DNA of 51,403 nucleotides, from contig NZ_CAMIHH010000011.1 of assembly GCF_946220915.1 (NCBI RefSeq), positions 1 through 51,403 on the forward strand, in the 5' to 3' direction. The notes below the pieces were generated by a model. That model saw only the letters and a program-made list of their open reading frames with translations, had not been told where the DNA came from and did no database searches. Of the stretch, positions 48,360-51,403 are shown one piece after another (within the stretch, counting starts at the first letter, position 1; every line of letters starts with the position of its first letter). The position numbers and the translations under genes are program-made. This DNA comes from an uncultured Flavobacterium sp. (GTDB taxonomy: Bacteria; Bacteroidota; Bacteroidia; Flavobacteriales; Flavobacteriaceae).

Positions 48360-50060
48360 ATGAACAAAAGAAGAGATTTTTTAAAGTCGATGGGCCTTTT
48401 AGGGCTGGGTGCTACCATTGCCCACCCGCTATCGGCTTACGCAGGTATAGCAGAAAGTAAAGGTTATAACTCAAAAGATGCCGCTATGGGAGATAGTACT
48501 AGTAAAAAACAGGTAATTTCGATATTGCAGACCACCGATGTACATTGCCAGGTACACCCGCACGATGAGCTGTTTTGGGAAAACGGCCAAATTGAATTCC
48601 GTAAAACCGGAGGATACGCCAACCTGTCTGCCATGCTTACAACATTGCGTGCGCAAAATCCTAACACTTATACTATTGATACCGGGGATATGTTCCAGGG
48701 AAGTGAGCTGTCAGTAGAAACCACAGGCAAAGCCTTTGTACCGGTGCTTAACGCGATGGACTATGACCTCTACCTGCCGGGTAACTGGGAGGTGGTATAC
48801 GGCAAGAAGAACATGCAGAATTTAATGGGTTCACTTACCGCGCCTAAAATATGTACTAATATGTACCATGACCTGGGCGAAGGCAAAAAGGGCGAACTAA
48901 TCTTTCAGCCGTACCAGGTTTGGAATGTGGCAGGCGTAAAAATTGGGTTTCTGGGTTATACCGACCCGCTGGTGCCCAAGAGGCAGTCACCCATTTACAG
49001 CCAGGGTATATTATACACCGCCCCGGAAGAAAACCTGCAGCATTATGTAGATGTGCTGAAAAACCAGGAGAAGTGTGCTTTTATCATCATCATTGCCCAC
49101 TTGGGGCTATCCCAGCAAATAGCTTTAGCCAACAGGCAGGAATGTGAAGGGGTAAATTATATTTTGGGTGGCGATACCCACGAACGCGTGCGTAAGCCTA
49201 TCGAATGCAAATATGCCAAAGTGGTAGAACCCGGCGCTTTCGGCTCTTTTATCGGAAAGCTGGATTTAACCGTAGAGGACGGAAAAGTTACCGGCGATAC
49301 CTATGAGCTGTTGGAGGTGACGGCAGACAAAATAAAACCCGACCCCGTAGTGGCAAAGATAGTGGCCGAAAATGAACAGCCCTATCAGGATGATATCAAT
49401 AAGGTAATAGGCTACAGTACCATACCGCTGTACCGCTATTTTGTGGTAGAGAACCCTATTGATACCTTAGTGCTTGACGGGCTGAAATGGAAATTTAAGG
49501 ATGTGGACATTGTGCTGTCCAACGGTTTCCGGTTTTGCCCACCGAATGCCACCCCTGACCATACCGGGAACATCCCTATTACGGAAGGCTACCTCTATGA
49601 TATGCTACCGGTTGACAGTACCGTCCGTACAGGTAAAGTTACCGGCGCGCAGCTGCAAAAGTGGCTGGAAAAAGAGCTCAACAATGTATTTGCCGAGAAG
49701 GCAGAAAAGCGTTTTGGCGGCTGGGTAGTAAAATTTAAGGGCATGGAGGTGACCTTTAATGCGTTTGGCCCGGAAGGCAGGCGCGTAAAAACGGTTACAG
49801 TCGGTGGCAAGCCACTGGAGGCAAGTAAAACCTACAGCGTATTGGCCTGCGAAAGGGAAGGCGACCCGGAAGACATGCTGTGCCGCATGAAAAATGTGAA
49901 GGAGGCACACAACACCGCCTATACCCTGCACAGCGCACTAACGGAATATCTTAAAGCAAACAGCCCAGTCACTCCGACACCAAGGGGCAATGCGGTAGCG
50001 CTTGATGCGCCCGTAACACTGCTCTCCCAGGTTACAGGGGTAGATTACCGGTTTACGTAA
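48360..50060 (+). CDS. SoxB-like Tat-exported metallophosphatase
   Basis: 566 residues. A Tat signal K-R-R-D-F-L-K is at residues 3-9. The 5'-nucleotidase-type fold has metal sites D60-x-H62, D107-x-G-D110, H247 (I-A-H-L-G) and G-G-D-T-H-E (272-274). Instead of the GNHE of nucleotidases it has G-N-W-E (141-144), a Trp variant I recall as a SoxB hallmark. SoxB is the di-Mn thiosulfohydrolase that releases sulfate from SoxY-bound thiosulfonate. No SoxXA, SoxYZ or SoxCD is in the window. The D in G-G-D-T-H differs from the His in most family members. A nucleotidase cannot be ruled out, but location favours sulfur work. Confidence 0.82.
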   Translation: MNKRRDFLKSMGLLGLGATIAHPLSAYAGIAESKGYNSKDAAMGDSTSKKQVISILQTTDVHCQVHPHDELFWENGQIEFRKTGGYANLSAMLTTLRAQNPNTYTIDTGDMFQGSELSVETTGKAFVPVLNAMDYDLYLPGNWEVVYGKKNMQNLMGSLTAPKICTNMYHDLGEGKKGELIFQPYQVWNVAGVKIGFLGYTDPLVPKRQSPIYSQGILYTAPEENLQHYVDVLKNQEKCAFIIIIAHLGLSQQIALANRQECEGVNYILGGDTHERVRKPIECKYAKVVEPGAFGSFIGKLDLTVEDGKVTGDTYELLEVTADKIKPDPVVAKIVAENEQPYQDDINKVIGYSTIPLYRYFVVENPIDTLVLDGLKWKFKDVDIVLSNGFRFCPPNATPDHTGNIPITEGYLYDMLPVDSTVRTGKVTGAQLQKWLEKELNNVFAEKAEKRFGGWVVKFKGMEVTFNAFGPEGRRVKTVTVGGKPLEASKTYSVLACEREGDPEDMLCRMKNVKEAHNTAYTLHSALTEYLKANSPVTPTPRGNAVALDAPVTLLSQVTGVDYRFT

Positions 50061-50064
50061 AAAC

Positions 50065-50097
50065 AAAAAAACAGCGGCCATGCGCCGCTGTTTTTTT
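50065..50097. terminator. Strong bidirectional terminator between convergent genes
   Basis: GC core AACAGCGGC/GCCGCTGTT with flanking A and T runs gives up to a 14-bp stem, loop CATGC (50079-50083), and T7 on the plus strand. It ends the SoxB-like operon and overlaps the sqr stop on the other strand. Confidence 0.85.
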
Positions 50098-51358
50098 ATA
50101 CATCCTCACCTTTCAGCATTTTGTTCCAGTACAGGTAGGGCAGCATATATTTCTTAAGCAGCCATAGCCTCCAGTGTTCTTTATAGCTTTTAAAGACAAG
50201 CATCTGCTTCAATTTAGGGTCCGGGGTAAATTCATTCTTATAATTAAACTCAGCCAATACCATCTTGCCATACCCCGTTACCAGCGGGCATGATGAGTAA
50301 CCGTCATAAGATTTGTCATCAGCAGGCTGGCGCTTTATAAGCTTTAGAATGTTTCGGAGTACTACCGGTACCTGCTTGCGTATGGCTGCCCCTGTCTTGG
50401 CTGTGGGCAGGGCCGCCACGTCGCCAAGGCCGAAAATATTGGCATACCGTTTATGCTGCAGGCTATTAATATCTACATCGAGCCATCCTGCCTCGTTGGC
50501 AAGTGTGGATTCCTTAACAAATTTAGGGGCGGTTTGGGGTGATGCCAAATGCAGAAAATCAAACGGCATCTCAATCAACGATTCGCCCTGCATTTTTTCA
50601 CTCAGTACATTACCCTCATTAACAATGCACTTGTTGTCTTCGGGGGCTACGTTTTTAAAATACACTATTTTCCGGTCTGCATCAATCTTTACGGGGGCAT
50701 AAAAGGGTTTAAAGTGAATATTATAGCGATGAATAACCTTCATGAGTGTTTTCGCTACGATTTTCACCCCGAATATTACCGAACCCGGTGTGGCAAAAAC
50801 TACATTGGTTTTACCGGAAAGATTGTTCCTCTTAAAGTAATCAGCAGCCAGGTACATGATCTTCTGGGGCGCCCCGCCGCATTTTATAGGGGTTGTTGGC
50901 TGGGTAAATATGGCATTTCCGCCTTTAAATTCCTGTAACAGCTTCCAGGTATATTCCGGGTCAATATAATTGCTGCATACTGTTCCCTTATCTACAGCGT
51001 CTGTAAGGCCTTCAATCAGGCTAAGGTCATTTACCAACCCTGGGGCAACGATAAGAAAGTCATAGGATGTGGTACCTTTTTTAGACGTTACAACTGTATT
51101 TTCATCAGGTTTAATTTCAGTTGCAAAATCTTTTATCCATTCAACGCCCGCAGGGATTACCTCGCGCATGGGTTTTGCTGTTTTTGCATAGTCATAGGTT
51201 CCCGCACCAACCAGCGTCCAGGCAGGCTGGTAATAATGGGTGTCTGAAGGCTCAATTATGGCAATGTCTGCTATATTATATTTCTTTACCAGCTGTGCGG
51301 CAGCCATAATGCCACCGGTTCCACCCCCAATAATTACGATTTGATACTTTGATTTCAT
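50096..51358 (-). CDS. sqr: Sulfide:quinone oxidoreductase (SQR, SQRDL-like type)
   Basis: 420 residues. N-terminal FAD fold I-I-G-G-G-T-G-G-I and a membrane-associated C-terminal helix region (W-L-L-K-K-Y-M-L-P-Y). The redox Cys pair is C160 in K-C-G-G-A-P-Q-K and C357 in Y-S-S-C-P-L-V-T-G-Y-G-K, the same motifs as animal and type II SQR. It oxidises sulfide to persulfide and reduces quinone; the MBL-rhodanese protein then uses the persulfide. A minus-strand -7-like TAGCTTTA (51382-51375) lies 17 nt upstream; a dyad, if present, would fall just beyond the right edge. Confidence 0.95.
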   Translation of the reverse strand: MKSKYQIVIIGGGTGGIMAAAQLVKKYNIADIAIIEPSDTHYYQPAWTLVGAGTYDYAKTAKPMREVIPAGVEWIKDFATEIKPDENTVVTSKKGTTSYDFLIVAPGLVNDLSLIEGLTDAVDKGTVCSNYIDPEYTWKLLQEFKGGNAIFTQPTTPIKCGGAPQKIMYLAADYFKRNNLSGKTNVVFATPGSVIFGVKIVAKTLMKVIHRYNIHFKPFYAPVKIDADRKIVYFKNVAPEDNKCIVNEGNVLSEKMQGESLIEMPFDFLHLASPQTAPKFVKESTLANEAGWLDVDINSLQHKRYANIFGLGDVAALPTAKTGAAIRKQVPVVLRNILKLIKRQPADDKSYDGYSSCPLVTGYGKMVLAEFNYKNEFTPDPKLKQMLVFKSYKEHWRLWLLKKYMLPYLYWNKMLKGEDV

Positions 51359-51403
51359 ACTGTTAAGATTTACGTAAAGCTATATAGATGAAATCATTAT
51401 ATG

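Noticed and set aside
48360..50060. Plain 5'-nucleotidase/UshA annotation for the SoxB-like gene
   Set aside because: The G-N-W-E motif, Tat signal and sulfur-gene context fit SoxB better, though nucleotidase activity is not excluded.
1..51403. CRISPR arrays, tRNA/rRNA genes, prophage or transposase genes
   Set aside because: I looked for regularly spaced repeats, cloverleaf-like sequences and transposase or integrase motifs and found none; a tRNA or covariance scan would be needed to be certain.

Overview
The window looks like chromosome from a flavobacterium (Bacteroidetes; Flavobacteriaceae-like). Evidence seen in the sequence: promoters with the Bacteroidetes -7 box TAnnTTTG, A-rich leaders instead of strong Shine-Dalgarno sites, a protein with a C-terminal type IX secretion (T9SS) sorting domain, many lipoproteins, and DUF families typical of the phylum. 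No rRNA, tRNA, CRISPR array, insertion sequence or prophage was recognised.

Layout. 1-3.5 kb: two lipoproteins (the first cut by the left edge) and a T9SS-exported SBBP-repeat protein, sharing a divergent region with a large inverted repeat. 3.6-6.8 kb: a VIT-family transporter, an ArsR regulator and two single-domain receivers, one lacking its phospho-acceptor Asp. 6.9-15.4 kb: one minus-strand light-response operon: cryptochrome/photolyase-like protein, two SDR proteins, DUF2805, DUF2256, an iron-sulfur (6-4) photolyase, then carotenoid genes crtI, crtB, a frameshifted gene and crtZ. It is divergent from a CarH-like MerR/B12-binding regulator (15.5 kb). Matching TTTTGTTTAA dyads lie at the operon promoter and at the promoter of the next gene, a two-domain fasciclin lipoprotein. 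17.8-19.7 kb: a second receiver without phospho-acceptor, a small unknown gene, a candidate small RNA and a rifamycin ADP-ribosyltransferase.

19.7-27.2 kb: osmotic and ion stress genes: GH15 hydrolase, fused trehalose-6-phosphate synthase/phosphatase, NhaA, and a CLC-F-type fluoride/proton antiporter preceded by a probable fluoride riboswitch. 27.2-30.5 kb: arsenic operon (arsR, DUF6428, arsC, acr3) with a divergent methyltransferase. 30.5-35.8 kb: AraC regulator, CxxCH lipoprotein, PAP2, DoxX, chromate transporter and a SulP transporter.

36.4-51.4 kb: a large sulfide/sulfane-sulfur island. It holds sulfide:quinone oxidoreductase, an MBL-rhodanese persulfide dioxygenase-like protein, two further rhodaneses, TauE, a split YeeE/YedE transporter with an outer-membrane porin, cytochrome bd, a Crp/Fnr regulator, and a plus-strand operon of a small secreted protein, DoxX, two periplasmic DsrE proteins, a YeiH-type exporter and a SoxB-like Tat protein. 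Four promoters in the island carry a GTAAC-N4-GTTAC dyad at exactly the same distance from the -7 box, which suggests one Crp-type regulon. SoxB without SoxXA/SoxYZ but with periplasmic DsrE proteins is the best candidate here for an undescribed system.
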